64,000 nt of DNA from Corallococcus sp. NCRR (GCF_026965535.1 NZ_CP114039.1:4030001-4094000), one strand, 5' to 3'. Shown: positions 1 through 8,907, numbered from the stretch's first letter. Notes: a model not told the origin generated them from the letters alone. Made by a program: numbers and translations.

Positions 1-2470
1 CCGCGGCCTGCTGCACGCTCTGCTCGCGCTCCTCCGGTGGCAGTGACTCCAGCCCCCGGGGGACCACGGGGATCGCGAGCGCGCGTCCGTCCGTGCGGCC
101 CGGTGTGTAGAGGGCCACGTCCACGCGCTCCTTCAGCAGGCGCCGGCGCTCCTCCATCGCGGGGTCGTTCAGCTCCTCCTCCCACGCCTCGTCGCGCGCG
201 AACGCGGCGAGGTCCCCCTTGCGGTCCACCAGCAACGCGGGGATGCCTTGCAGGAGCAACTGCTCGATGAGGTTCAGGGCGAGCGTCGTCTTGCCGCTGC
301 CGGAGCCACCGAGGAACGCGCTGTGCTTCGTCAGTTCCTCCGTCTGCACGAAGACGGGACGGGTGAAGATCCCCTCGGACTCACCGAGCCGCAGCGCGCC
401 GGGCTTCGTGTCTCCCGGGGCCTTCGCGGTCGTTTTGACCTGAGGCACTTCCGTGGGCGTCTGGGTTCTCTTCGGGCTCTTGCCCACGAGCGGCGGACTG
501 ACGGCCTGGAAGCGCTGCCCGTCCAGTTCGACCTCTTCCCGCGGGGGGCTTGCGCTCGGGGAGCCCTTCTCGATGGGCGCGTCCGCGCGTCGCGCACTCG
601 CGGGCTGCGCGGTGCGGCGCTCCCCCTGGGCCGGTTGCTGGAGCGCCGGTGGGGCTTCACGCGCAGGCGGGGGAGGGGGCGGGAGCTTCTCGAGCGCGAG
701 CACGTCCGAGATCACCTTCAACCGGGTGAGGGGCTTCGCTGACCGGCTCCATTCGCGGAACGCGGACTCCGGATGCTCCTTCCGGAAGGACTGCAGGGCC
801 ACCACTTCGCGCAGGTCGCTGTTGCTCACCACCGCGCGCCGGCCCCCCCTCTTCAGGAGCACGCCGACCTGCTCCGCGACCAGCCCATTGGGATTGCCGG
901 GGAACTCCGCGGTGCGGAGGATGACGGGCAGCTTGCGAGCGGCGGACCGGAGCGCCTCGGCCATCTGCCGGCCGAGACCGCCACCTCGGGGTGAGCGGTT
1001 GCAGAGGGCCACGAACAGCCCCTGGGCGCTGGAGGGGAGGCTGATGTCCAGGGACGCCTCCGTGCGCGCCTTGACCTTGTATTGCTCCGCCGCCCCCAGC
1101 TCGTCTCCTCCCGCTTCAATGGCCCAGGCCAGAAGGGAGACGATCTCCGCGTCCTCCTCCGGGACGGTGCCGTTGAACTTCGCCCGGAAGTCGGTCCACC
1201 TCTGGTCCATGGTGGCGTGCTGGACCTTCTGAAACTCCTCGCCGGCCTTCTGCTTGTCCTCTCCGGGAAGCGGGAGCGTCCGAGGCAGCTTTCCGTCCTG
1301 GCAGGCCTGTTCCTGGAAGCGGCGGCAGGCATTGAGCGCGTCGCGGACGCGCAGGCCGCTGAACCGCTCGAGCTCCGCGCGGGGAATGGGGTACGTCGGA
1401 TCCTCGGGGTCCACTTCGAGCCCGTGATGGCTCAAGAGCACGCGCATCCGCTGGGCGACCATGTCCTGCGCGGTCTGCTCCGTGAGCAGATGATCCAGGG
1501 TGACGGGCGCGGGGTCGTTCTCGATGCGGTCCAGCATGGCCCGCGTGAGCTGCTTGCGCATCTCCGTCCAGAAGTCGGTCAGGCAGCAGACGACGATGAC
1601 CGCCGTGGGGACGTTGCCCGCGAACGCGGCCAGGCTGTTGATGGCGCGCCGGAACGACGGCTCCATGCCGGGGTTCTTCTCGAAGTCGCTGATGTCCTCG
1701 ACCTGATCCACGCAGAGGACCAGCGCCTGCTCCATCGCGCCCATGAGCCTGCCCAGATGGGTGAGCATGCGCATGGGGTCGTTGTCCGCCGTGCGGGGCA
1801 CGATGTCCCCGAGCACCTGCCGGTCCGCGGGGACCATGTCCTCGCAGCGCAGCCACTGCAGGACGCGGTGGTGGTACTTGGCCTCCCGGCGTTGCAGGTA
1901 GATGAGGGCGCGCAGGAGCTGGACGTCCACGTGGCGGAAGAGCGGGTTCTCGTGAAGCTCGTCCGCCAGTGCGCGGATCATGTCGTGGAGTTCGTGCTCC
2001 TCCAGGATGCCCTCGTCGTGGATGAGCGGCTCGAACGCGCTCTTGCAGTACTTCATGAGCGCGTTGGACAGCCGGGTCAGCCCCGTGTCGTCCTCGTCCA
2101 CGGTCACGTCGTAGGTGCGGTCCAGCGTGTCGATGAGGTTCGACAGGATGTAGCGGTCGTAGCTGGAGGCATCCACCGTCATCGGCAGGTAGCCGACGTA
2201 GCCCAGCTTCCGGGAGTGCACGCTGTGACGGAAGGCGCGGACCAGGTGCGTCTTTCCGCTGCCGGACTCACCCTTGAGCAGGAACAGCTTGCCGGAGTCG
2301 GGGCTGCGTGTGGCGCGCTTCACCAGCCGCTCGAAGGTCCGGCGGGCGGGGACGTTGATGGTCGCGACGTCGAAGGGGTCTGGCTTCCAGAACGACTGGG
2401 CCTGCTGGACGCTGGCGAAGACCTCGGGGCCATCCGCCAGGAATGCTTCGAGACGTTCGTCGGTGGGCAT
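1..2470 (-). CDS. Dual P-loop ATPase (AAA-like plus HerA-like), partial at left edge
   Basis: The frame is open from ATG 2470 to the window edge (823 codons) with no stop, so the C-terminus lies outside. A GGAG sits just upstream of the start. Residues 67-74 read GESGSGKT (Walker A of an AAA/STAND-like domain), and a hydrophobic stretch ending CVDQVEDI near residue 255 looks like its Walker B. A Pro/Ala-rich linker (about residues 625-690) leads to a second P-loop, GGSGSGKT at 721-728, followed by LLVDRKGDLAAFA, typical of HerA/FtsK/VirD4-like translocases. It is the last gene of a three-gene cassette behind a 21-bp gap. By family, such proteins move along or remodel DNA; defence is an inference from the nuclease partner. 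Plain DNA repair or conjugation-like transfer are alternatives. Confidence 0.8.
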   Translation of the reverse strand, partial: MPTDERLEAFLADGPEVFASVQQAQSFWKPDPFDVATINVPARRTFERLVKRATRSPDSGKLFLLKGESGSGKTHLVRAFRHSVHSRKLGYVGYLPMTVDASSYDRYILSNLIDTLDRTYDVTVDEDDTGLTRLSNALMKYCKSAFEPLIHDEGILEEHELHDMIRALADELHENPLFRHVDVQLLRALIYLQRREAKYHHRVLQWLRCEDMVPADRQVLGDIVPRTADNDPMRMLTHLGRLMGAMEQALVLCVDQVEDISDFEKNPGMEPSFRRAINSLAAFAGNVPTAVIVVCCLTDFWTEMRKQLTRAMLDRIENDPAPVTLDHLLTEQTAQDMVAQRMRVLLSHHGLEVDPEDPTYPIPRAELERFSGLRVRDALNACRRFQEQACQDGKLPRTLPLPGEDKQKAGEEFQKVQHATMDQRWTDFRAKFNGTVPEEDAEIVSLLAWAIEAGGDELGAAEQYKVKARTEASLDISLPSSAQGLFVALCNRSPRGGGLGRQMAEALRSAARKLPVILRTAEFPGNPNGLVAEQVGVLLKRGGRRAVVSNSDLREVVALQSFRKEHPESAFREWSRSAKPLTRLKVISDVLALEKLPPPPPPAREAPPALQQPAQGERRTAQPASARRADAPIEKGSPSASPPREEVELDGQRFQAVSPPLVGKSPKRTQTPTEVPQVKTTAKAPGDTKPGALRLGESEGIFTRPVFVQTEELTKHSAFLGGSGSGKTTLALNLIEQLLLQGIPALLVDRKGDLAAFARDEAWEEELNDPAMEERRRLLKERVDVALYTPGRTDGRALAIPVVPRGLESLPPEEREQSVQQAA

Positions 2471-2491
2471 GGAGGCTCCTTCGGAAGCGGA

Positions 2492-3475
2492 CTAGACGAC
2501 GACGAAGTGGAAGGTGGCGCCGTAGAAGCGGACCTCGGACTCCGCCACGTCGGCGGGGTTCATCACCGACACGAGGTCCGCGCGGGTCAGCGTCAGGTGG
2601 CGCTTGCGGTTGGCTTCGAGCAGCGCGGAGTCGAAGGACTCCCGGCTGGCCCACCCGGGCTGCATCGCCTTCCACACGTGCGAGATGAAGACCTTGTCGT
2701 CGCCGAACCGTCCGGTGGGAAGGGTCCGCGCGACGCGCAGCACGTTCTTCGCGAAGGAGGCGGCGTCCGACGGCTCCGCTGCTCTCGTCCCGGGCTCTGG
2801 CGCTTGCTCCGTCAGCACCCACTTGCGCAGGGTGGCCAGCCGCAGGGCCTCCGCGTCCACCCGGGAAGCCCCCACCGCGCGCGCCGTCAGTTGCTCCAGG
2901 CCGCGCTTCGGGTCGCTGACCTCCTGCTCCAGCAGCTTGCCCAGCAGGTGGGCCTGGACGGCGCGCAGGGTGAACTTCTCGTGCGTCTCCACGCCCAGCT
3001 TCCGCCACAGCAGCCGGTCCCGCACCTGGGCCAGCGTCGGGAGGTCGGGCCCCTCGACCTGATGCGCGCGCTTGAGCAGCAGGGCCCGCATGCCATCCGC
3101 GTTCGAGACCCGGCCCAGGGCCGCCTTGGAGGTCGGCAGGCCCAGGTCCTTCGCGAGCAGGTACTGCTGCCGCACCCGCTTCCAGGTGAGCCCCTTGGGA
3201 GACTCCACCCGCAGGAACTTCAAGGCCTGCTGGCGGCCACTCGCGGTCAGCGCCAGCGAGGCGCTGGAGCGCTTCTGCACGAGCCCCGCGTCCAGGAGCC
3301 GCTCCACCAGCGAATCGAGCCGCCCGGTCCACTCGCCCCGGCTCCAGCGGTGCTCCACGAAGGCATGCAGCGTCGCAGCCAGCGCGTTGCGGGTGCCCGG
3401 CTTCTTGTCCGCGCGTGTCGCCAGCCATGCGAGGGCCAGGCCCTGGAGCCGGGTGTCGGGGGTATCGGTGTCCAT
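2492..3475 (-). CDS. Hypothetical winged-helix-like protein between nuclease and ATPase
   Basis: 327 residues if translation begins at MDTDTPDTR, whose ATG lies one base after the stop of the upstream nuclease gene; a longer start 14 codons earlier would overlap that gene. I recognise no named family. The N-terminus (about 1-90) looks like a helical winged-helix module with a run 'LDAGLVQKRSSASLALTASGRQ'-like in layout; helical segments follow, and the C-terminus ends in a conserved-looking beta-rich stretch (FYGATFHFVVV). There is no signal peptide or membrane segment, so it is cytoplasmic. Its tight placement between a nuclease-domain protein and a double P-loop ATPase suggests a DNA-binding or adaptor subunit of one complex. 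That role is inferred from position only. Confidence 0.7.
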   Translation of the reverse strand: MDTDTPDTRLQGLALAWLATRADKKPGTRNALAATLHAFVEHRWSRGEWTGRLDSLVERLLDAGLVQKRSSASLALTASGRQQALKFLRVESPKGLTWKRVRQQYLLAKDLGLPTSKAALGRVSNADGMRALLLKRAHQVEGPDLPTLAQVRDRLLWRKLGVETHEKFTLRAVQAHLLGKLLEQEVSDPKRGLEQLTARAVGASRVDAEALRLATLRKWVLTEQAPEPGTRAAEPSDAASFAKNVLRVARTLPTGRFGDDKVFISHVWKAMQPGWASRESFDSALLEANRKRHLTLTRADLVSVMNPADVAESEVRFYGATFHFVVV

Positions 3476-3476
3476 G

Positions 3477-4673
3477 TCAGCGCTCCCGCCCTGCAAGCTC
3501 GCGCCTGCGGGCATCAATCAGGGTGTCGAGGGTCTGGAGGATTTCTTCGAGCCGGGGCAGCAGGTCTTCCCAGTGGATGCGGTAGACCCAGTAGCCCGCG
3601 CGTTGCAGGTCCAGGTCCTTGCGCCGGTCGCGCCGGAACCGCTCCCGGTCGCCAAAGTGGTGGTACCCGTCGAGCTCCACCGCGAGCTTCAGCTCACGGC
3701 TGAGGAAGTCCACCACCCACGGGCGCGGACCTCCGGTGTCGACCGGTGCGTTGAGCCTGAAGACGCCTGAAGTGGTGGGGTGGTCCGCGAGCCTGTCGCG
3801 CAGGTAGGTCTCGTAGGTGCTGCGGGCCTTCTCCTCGGACAGGCTCCTCGCGCTGGTATGCGCTGCCAGCGCCACCTCGGCGGCCTGGACCCGCCGCGCC
3901 TCGGAGGCCCCCTCCCGCTCCAGCTCCGCGAGCGCCGCCACCGCCCCTTGCGCCCCCGACGCCGGCTCCGGCACCGCCACCACGCCCTCGCGCACCATCG
4001 CCTTCAGCCGCGTCTCCCCGCCCGCCAGGAACGCTCCCAGCGCCTCGCTGGACACCACGCAGGCCACCGCGAGCGCTGGCAGCGCGTTGCTCAGCGCCGC
4101 CCCCACCTGGAGCCCCCGGTACGATGGCGCCTCCCCCACCGCCATTCGCACCACCGGCGCCTGTCCGGGCGGCACCAGCGCGTGCAACGCACGCAGCCCC
4201 GCGCCCGGGCTCTTCGCGAACGCCGTGCGCACGGCCTCCGGGAGCGTTCCTGGCACCACCGCCTCACGGCCCATCACCAGCTCCCGACACAGCGCCCACG
4301 TGGCGTCCGCCAGCATCGCGGGCGGCGGCAGCGCATCCAGCAACACGCGCCGCTCATGCGCTGTCTTTCCCCGGAACACCGGCGTGTGTCTGGGATTCGC
4401 CGCCGTCAGGCTGAACGTCGCCAGCGCCTCCGCGTCCGCCCCCAGGTCCCGGGTCGCCGCCAGCGCCCGGGCCCAGCCCAGCGCCGCCTCGTGCGCGTCC
4501 TCCCCGGACACCTCCACCACCGCCAGCCCGTGCCGCGCGGCCCACTGGCTCCAGAGGGCCTCTCCCAGGGCCTCCGGTCCCTCCAACACGCTCAGCGTCG
4601 GGATGCCTTCCGCCCGGCGCCGGCCGTGACGGTCCAACGCATCCAGCAGCGCGACTTCACCCGCCAATGGCAA
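3477..4673 (-). CDS. Protein with C-terminal DUF559/Vsr-like endonuclease domain
   Basis: 398 residues starting at TTG 4673; an in-frame stop six bases upstream forces this or a later start, and a run of G lies before it. The C-terminal ~100 residues match the DUF559/very-short-patch-repair fold of the PD-(D/E)xK superfamily: WVVDFLSRELKLAVELDGYHH (acidic residues VDF and ELDG-x-HH) then RRDRRKDLDLQRAGYWVYRI. The N-terminal ~270 residues are Ala-rich, helical and unrecognised; they vaguely recall a sensor/ATPase-like fold without a P-loop. It is the first gene of the cassette with the wH-like protein and the dual ATPase. By family the domain should cut DNA. Metal-binding residues appear present, so activity is plausible. 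Confidence 0.8.
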   Translation of the reverse strand: MPLAGEVALLDALDRHGRRRAEGIPTLSVLEGPEALGEALWSQWAARHGLAVVEVSGEDAHEAALGWARALAATRDLGADAEALATFSLTAANPRHTPVFRGKTAHERRVLLDALPPPAMLADATWALCRELVMGREAVVPGTLPEAVRTAFAKSPGAGLRALHALVPPGQAPVVRMAVGEAPSYRGLQVGAALSNALPALAVACVVSSEALGAFLAGGETRLKAMVREGVVAVPEPASGAQGAVAALAELEREGASEARRVQAAEVALAAHTSARSLSEEKARSTYETYLRDRLADHPTTSGVFRLNAPVDTGGPRPWVVDFLSRELKLAVELDGYHHFGDRERFRRDRRKDLDLQRAGYWVYRIHWEDLLPRLEEILQTLDTLIDARRRELAGRER

Positions 4674-4786
4674 GCACTACCCCCCGGGAGTGATGGCTTC
4701 ACCGCCCCTCGTGAGCAAAAGCCTGCTCCCACGGGTCGGGTGAAGACAAGCCCCCCAAAGGAGGTATGGGGTTGCCGGAGAGAAAG

Positions 4787-4800
4787 GACCCGGGTGGGTC
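4787..4800 (-). terminator. Weak hairpin downstream of the MFS gene
   Basis: Arms GACCC/GGGTC with a 4-nt loop; read on the minus strand the stem is followed by CTTTCTCT. It lies 10 bases after the MFS stop and before the nuclease cassette. Short stem, so only a weak candidate terminator. Confidence 0.3.
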
Positions 4801-4809
4801 TGAAAGGCT

Positions 4810-6039
4810 TTAGCGCCCCGCGTCGTCGCCGGTTTCCCGATGGAGCAGCAGCCCCAACCCGGCCGCCGCGAGCGCCGACACCATGCCCGTCAGGAAGGGG
4901 GCCTGGGTGCTCCACGACGCATACATCCAGCCGCTCGCCACCGGACCCACCGTGCGGGCCAGCCCACCGCACGACTGCGCCAGCCCCAGCACGGCGCCCT
5001 GCTGCGACGGCGGGGCCACCTGGGAGGCCTGGCTGGAAATCAACGGCTGCAGGAAGCCCGTCCCCACGCCCACCAGCACCACGGAGAGCATCATCGGAAG
5101 GGCCTGCCACGACACCGCGAGCCCCGCCATGCCGCACGCGAGCAGGAGCGCGCCGCAGATGAGCAGCCGGAACTCCCCCGCCGCGCGCGACAGCGGGCCA
5201 ATCAGCCCGCCCTGGATGACCATGCCCAGGCCGCCCACCACCGCGAAGGTGTAGCCCACCTCCTTGGAGCCCCAGCCCAGCCGCGCCTGCACCAGCAGCG
5301 CGAACGCCACCTGGAGCGTGGTCATGGACAGGAACACGGCGAAGAACAACCCCAGCACCATGCCCAAGGCCTTGCGCCGGGACGGGTCCTGCAACGCGGA
5401 CCAGCGCGACTGGGACTTCGCCGCCACGCGCTTCTCCACCGGGTGCGTCTCCGGCATCGCGAGGAGCGCGCCCAGGAAGCCCACCAGCGCCAGGCCTCCG
5501 GCGAGCAGCGGCGGCACCCACGGCCCCAGCCCGGAGAACAGGCCGCCCAGCGTGGGCCCCAGCACCATGCCCAGGCCGATGCCCGCGCCAATGCGCCCCA
5601 TGGCCTTCGCGCGCGTCTCCTTCGTCGTCACGTCCGCGAGCGCCGCCTGGCACGCGGCGATGTTGCCGGACGTCGCCCCCGCCAGGATGCGCGACGCGAA
5701 GAGCAGCGGCAGCATCCGCTGGTGGCTGGCCAGCGCGAACAGCACCATGGCCACCGCGTTCGCCAGCAGGCTCAACAGGATGACCGAGCGCCGCCCGTGC
5801 CGGTCCGAGTAGCGCCCGAGCAGCGGCGTGGCGAGCAGCTGCGTGAAGCTGAAGCACCCCAGCAGGATGCCCACCGTGCGCGCCGAGCCGCCCATGGACT
5901 GCACGTAGAAGGGCAGCATCGGGATGACGATGCCGAAGCCCACCAGGTCCAGGAACACGGTGAAGAACACCACCGCCTCCACCCGGCGCATGAGGCCCGG
6001 CGAGGCCGTGGGGGCCGCGCCCACGCTCTCAGCCACCAT
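4810..6039 (-). CDS. MFS transporter, TetA/DHA1-like
   Basis: 409 residues with about twelve hydrophobic segments filling the protein. The first segment reads FLDLVGFGIVIPMLPFYV, characteristic of the TetA/Bcr-like drug:H+ antiporter branch, and the loop 2-3 motif A is clear (GRYSDRHGRRS). The family exports drugs or metabolites across the inner membrane using the proton gradient; the substrate cannot be read from sequence. Its start overlaps the end of the SDR gene by 11 bases and it is the third gene of an acyltransferase-SDR-MFS operon, so it may export a lipid-linked or small product made by those enzymes. That link is inference. Confidence 0.9.
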   Translation of the reverse strand: MVAESVGAAPTASPGLMRRVEAVVFFTVFLDLVGFGIVIPMLPFYVQSMGGSARTVGILLGCFSFTQLLATPLLGRYSDRHGRRSVILLSLLANAVAMVLFALASHQRMLPLLFASRILAGATSGNIAACQAALADVTTKETRAKAMGRIGAGIGLGMVLGPTLGGLFSGLGPWVPPLLAGGLALVGFLGALLAMPETHPVEKRVAAKSQSRWSALQDPSRRKALGMVLGLFFAVFLSMTTLQVAFALLVQARLGWGSKEVGYTFAVVGGLGMVIQGGLIGPLSRAAGEFRLLICGALLLACGMAGLAVSWQALPMMLSVVLVGVGTGFLQPLISSQASQVAPPSQQGAVLGLAQSCGGLARTVGPVASGWMYASWSTQAPFLTGMVSALAAAGLGLLLHRETGDDAGR

Positions 6040-6970
6040 GGCCTGGCCTGTCCACCGGCAGCGCGTCCGCGTAGGCGCGCAGGATGCGGCCCTCGTCGTA
6101 GGTGTACTGGAAGCCCGTGGCCTCCAGGAAGCGCTTGTTGTCCACCACGATGGGGTAGCGCAGGTGGTCCGTGGCGCCCACGGACAGCCGGGGGAAGCCC
6201 GCGCGGCCCAGCAGGAGCGACAGCACCGGCGACGGCAGCGGCACCGGCGTGCGGCCCGTGCCCCGGATGATGACGGACAGCGGGATGGGCGCGGGCCCCG
6301 CGACGTTGAAGAGGCCGCGCACCTTCTTCTCCAGCGCCAGCTGCAGCGCCGTCACCACGTCCTCCTCCTGGAGCACGTGGAAGAGCGGGTCGTAGCCCAT
6401 CACCATGGGCACGCGCTTGCCGCGCAGCAGGTTCGCGAGCGTGCCCGTGCCCGGCGTGCCCAGCGTGTAGACGAGCCGCAGCACCGCGGTGGTGACGTCC
6501 GGCAGGCGCCAGAGCGCCGTGGCCGCGTACAGGTCCGCGGCCACCAGGTCCGCCAGCTCCGGGATGGCCTCCAGCGCGCGCGGGGGCTCGTCCTCGCTGT
6601 GGTACAGCGGCGAGTCCGGCGCCGCGCCGTAGAACGTGTGCCGGCCCACGAAGAGCACCTGCTTCACGCCGTGCGCCGCGCAGTGGTCGAACAGCGCCTT
6701 GGTGCCGTCCAGGTTGATGCGGCCGCGCTCGTGGCCCTGCACGGTGAACGCCGTCACCGTGGCCATGTGGATGACGGCCTCCGGCTTCCAGCGGCGGAAG
6801 ACGTCCTCGGCGGCGCGCTTGCGGATGTCCACCGGGTGGACCTCGATGCCCCTGGGCGCGTCCCGCCACGGGCGCACGTCGATGCCCGCGACCTCATGGC
6901 CGCTGTCCTTCAGCTTGAGCGCCAGCTTGCGCGCGATGCCGCCGGAGATGCCCGCGATCAACACCCTCAT
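6029..6970 (-). CDS. NAD-dependent epimerase/dehydratase (extended SDR)
   Basis: 313 residues. The N-terminus MRVLIAGISGGIARKLALKL is a Rossmann glycine motif, followed by an acidic residue at the end of beta2 (GIDVRP). HTFYGAAPDS contains the Tyr region of extended SDRs, although the usual YxxxK spacing is not clean, so catalysis may differ. No signal peptide; cytoplasmic. ATG overlaps the upstream acyltransferase stop (ATGA), indicating translational coupling in a three-gene operon with an acyltransferase and an MFS pump. Family members modify nucleotide sugars, sterols or related ketones/alcohols; the substrate is unknown. Confidence 0.85.
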   Translation of the reverse strand: MRVLIAGISGGIARKLALKLKDSGHEVAGIDVRPWRDAPRGIEVHPVDIRKRAAEDVFRRWKPEAVIHMATVTAFTVQGHERGRINLDGTKALFDHCAAHGVKQVLFVGRHTFYGAAPDSPLYHSEDEPPRALEAIPELADLVAADLYAATALWRLPDVTTAVLRLVYTLGTPGTGTLANLLRGKRVPMVMGYDPLFHVLQEEDVVTALQLALEKKVRGLFNVAGPAPIPLSVIIRGTGRTPVPLPSPVLSLLLGRAGFPRLSVGATDHLRYPIVVDNKRFLEATGFQYTYDEGRILRAYADALPVDRPGHGG

Positions 6971-7794
6971 GGCAACAGCCTCCGGGCCCGGCGCAGGTTG
7001 CGCTCGGCGCGGTTGTCTTCGATGAGCCGCTGGATGCTCGCCTTCACCTGGTCCACGTAGCCCTGGATGACGTGGTCCTCCTCGTCACCCGTGCCTTCGA
7101 AGACGAGCGGCTCGCCGTAGTGGATCTCCAGGCCGACGGGCAGGGGCAGGGGCAGCAGGTACGGCGTCAGCGGGATGTACGGAACGCCCAACAGTTTGCC
7201 CAGCGCGTACGCGTTGGTGACCGTGGGGATGGCCGCGCCGCCGCCCAGGAAGGCGAAGGGGATGATGGGCGAGCGCGTCTGGAGCGCCAGCCGGATGAAC
7301 CCCGTGCCGAAGTCCACCAGCGAGTAGCGGTCCGGGTAGAGCTTCGCGGTTCCCCTCGCTCCCTCCGGGAAGATCATCAGGAGCCGGTCGTCGTTCAGCA
7401 GGCGCACGGCGTGCTCGGGCAGGCCGGTGAACTGGCCGGTGCGGCTGGCCCACAGCGAGGCCACGGGGAACTTGTGGATGAAGCGCTCCACCATGCCCTG
7501 CGCCAGGCGGGGCGGGTCCATCTCCAGCATCGTGGAGGTGAGCACCATCATCCCGTCCACCGCGACGCCGCCGGAGTGGTTGCCCACCAGCATGCCGCGG
7601 CCCTTCTTCGGGATGTGCTGCACGCCGGTGCAGCGCACCCGGAAGTAGTTCCGGTAGAGGAAGGCGAAGAACTCCAACGCCAGCTTCAGGTGCTTCTTGG
7701 AGATGCCGTACGGGTCGACACCGTACTCGTTGAAGGGCAGCTCCAACCGCTCCACCCGCTCTGACAGCGACTCGCTCTGGGGCACGGGGCGCAC
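6967..7794 (-). CDS. Lysophospholipid acyltransferase-like protein (PlsC superfamily)
   Basis: About 275 residues from a GTG at 7794 (a second in-frame GTG at 7785 is equally possible); the frame stays open further upstream, but that part has shadow-like composition and would run into the divergent gene. Motif I appears as the variant NHSGGVAVDG (as in the DGAT/lysophospholipid branch rather than NHxxxxD) and motif III as FPEGARG. A segment FAFLGGGAAIP resembles motif IV. The family transfers acyl groups to glycerol- or lysophospholipids at the inner face of the membrane. First gene of an operon with an SDR enzyme and an MFS transporter. Confidence 0.82.
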   Translation of the reverse strand: MRPVPQSESLSERVERLELPFNEYGVDPYGISKKHLKLALEFFAFLYRNYFRVRCTGVQHIPKKGRGMLVGNHSGGVAVDGMMVLTSTMLEMDPPRLAQGMVERFIHKFPVASLWASRTGQFTGLPEHAVRLLNDDRLLMIFPEGARGTAKLYPDRYSLVDFGTGFIRLALQTRSPIIPFAFLGGGAAIPTVTNAYALGKLLGVPYIPLTPYLLPLPLPVGLEIHYGEPLVFEGTGDEEDHVIQGYVDQVKASIQRLIEDNRAERNLRRARRLLP

Positions 7795-7888
7795 CGTAGC
7801 ACCGCGCGTGCGCTTTGCACGGGGGGCCCGCGTCCCCCATTGTGCGCCCGACGGGTGCCCCGGCCGGGGCACCAGGGAGTGACGCGTG

Positions 7889-8521
7889 ATGGCGGGGCAG
7901 CCGTGGACGGAGATGCTGGACGGGGTGCTCGCGTGGGCCAGGGCCCTGCCGGCGGGGCTGTCCAACCAGGTGGCGGTGGACGTGGCGGGCCGGCGGGTGC
8001 GCCTGTCGCACGCGCGGGTGGAGGCGCTGTCCCGGGGCGTGCTGGGCCGCGTGAAGGGGCTCACCCTGCGCTCCTGGGACAGCACCCCGGCCGTGTACGA
8101 CCTGCGGCTGGACGTGCGCGGCTGGAAGCTGCGGGTGGAGACCAGCCCCCAGCGCGTGGAGCTGGCCCGGGGGCGCTACACGCTGTGGCTGGCCACGCCG
8201 GGCCGGGTGGAGCTGGAGGAGTCCCCCGGCGCGTCCTCGCTGCTGATGGGCGCGCTGCGCACGGGGGCGGGCAGGGCCGCGCTCCAGGCCCTGGCGCGCA
8301 AGCTGCTGCCGCCGGGGCTGGCCTGGGACGGGCAGGTGCTCCGGGTGGAGGGGGCGCTGCCGAAGGAGGGCGCCCTGGCGGCCCGCCTCTTCGAGTCCTC
8401 CTCCCTGCGGATGACCGCGGAGCACGCGCCGGAGGGGCTGTGGCTGTCCGCGGAGGAGTGGCCGGGGCTGCTGGACCTGCTCCAGGCCGCGCTGGGCCCG
8501 GCGGAGGGCGGGCGCCTCTAG
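7889..8521 (+). CDS. Hypothetical protein, beta-rich
   Basis: 210 residues from ATG 7889 with GGGAG nine bases upstream; a GTG three bases earlier is the alternative. It is not recognised. The sequence is Leu/Arg-rich with alternating beta-strand character (e.g. VRLSHARVEALSRGVLGRVKG and repeated 'LRV/LWL' strands), somewhat reminiscent of lipid-binding DUF2993-like proteins, but without a signal peptide or membrane segment. It diverges from the acyltransferase operon (94-bp intergenic region) and ends convergently, overlapping the VOC gene stop by four bases. The position beside an acyltransferase may hint at a lipid role; this is weak. Confidence 0.7.
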   Translation: MAGQPWTEMLDGVLAWARALPAGLSNQVAVDVAGRRVRLSHARVEALSRGVLGRVKGLTLRSWDSTPAVYDLRLDVRGWKLRVETSPQRVELARGRYTLWLATPGRVELEESPGASSLLMGALRTGAGRAALQALARKLLPPGLAWDGQVLRVEGALPKEGALAARLFESSSLRMTAEHAPEGLWLSAEEWPGLLDLLQAALGPAEGGRL

Positions 8522-8907
8522 CGGCCCTCGCCGTCCCACACGTTGGCGCGGCCCTCCAGGGGACCGCGCTGCGGGCGGACGATGCAGAAGCGGTGGCCCG
8601 TGGGGGCCTCCATCACCCACCAGCGCTTCACGTAGGCGACGCGCTTCGCGCCCAGGGCCTCCAGCCGCTCCAGCTCCGCGTCCAGGTCATCCGACTCGAT
8701 GTCCAGGTGGATGCGGCTCTCGTGCTCCACCTGCTGGAGGAGCAGCGAGGGCTCGGTGTCCTTCGCCTCCAGTTCGCGGTAGTGGGGTGAGTCCGGATCC
8801 ACCGGCTTCGCCTTCCGTCCCAGCGCCGCGCTCCAGAAGCGGGTGGCGGCTTCGATGTCCTCGACCTTGCAGTCGATGACGAACGTGCTGAGTCGGCTGT
8901 GGTGCAT
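8518..8907 (-). CDS. VOC (glyoxalase/bleomycin-resistance) family protein
   Basis: 129 residues beginning MHHSRLSTFVIDCKVEDI; an AGGAG lies eight bases upstream of ATG 8907, so the longer upstream frame is rejected. The beta-alpha-beta-beta-beta layout of vicinal-oxygen-chelate proteins is visible: a strand near residue 6-12, an alpha segment with FWSAALGRK, then RIHLDIESDDLDAELERLEALGA and the C-terminal strand with GHRFCIVRP. Metal-site positions appear as H/E residues, but the exact ligands are uncertain. The family includes glyoxalases, dioxygenases and antibiotic-sequestering proteins; the substrate is unknown. Single gene. Confidence 0.85.
   Translation of the reverse strand: MHHSRLSTFVIDCKVEDIEAATRFWSAALGRKAKPVDPDSPHYRELEAKDTEPSLLLQQVEHESRIHLDIESDDLDAELERLEALGAKRVAYVKRWWVMEAPTGHRFCIVRPQRGPLEGRANVWDGEGR

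Noticed and set aside
1082..3703. Long plus-strand open frame opposite the nuclease cassette
   Set aside because: It is the antisense shadow of high-GC genes; the protein is low-complexity (His/Gln/Arg/Val-rich) and has no recognisable domain, whereas the minus strand encodes clear P-loop and nuclease motifs.
4767..4814. 15-codon ORF after AAAGGAGGTATG
   Set aside because: The Shine-Dalgarno core is only one base from the ATG, too close for efficient initiation, and the peptide is uninformative.
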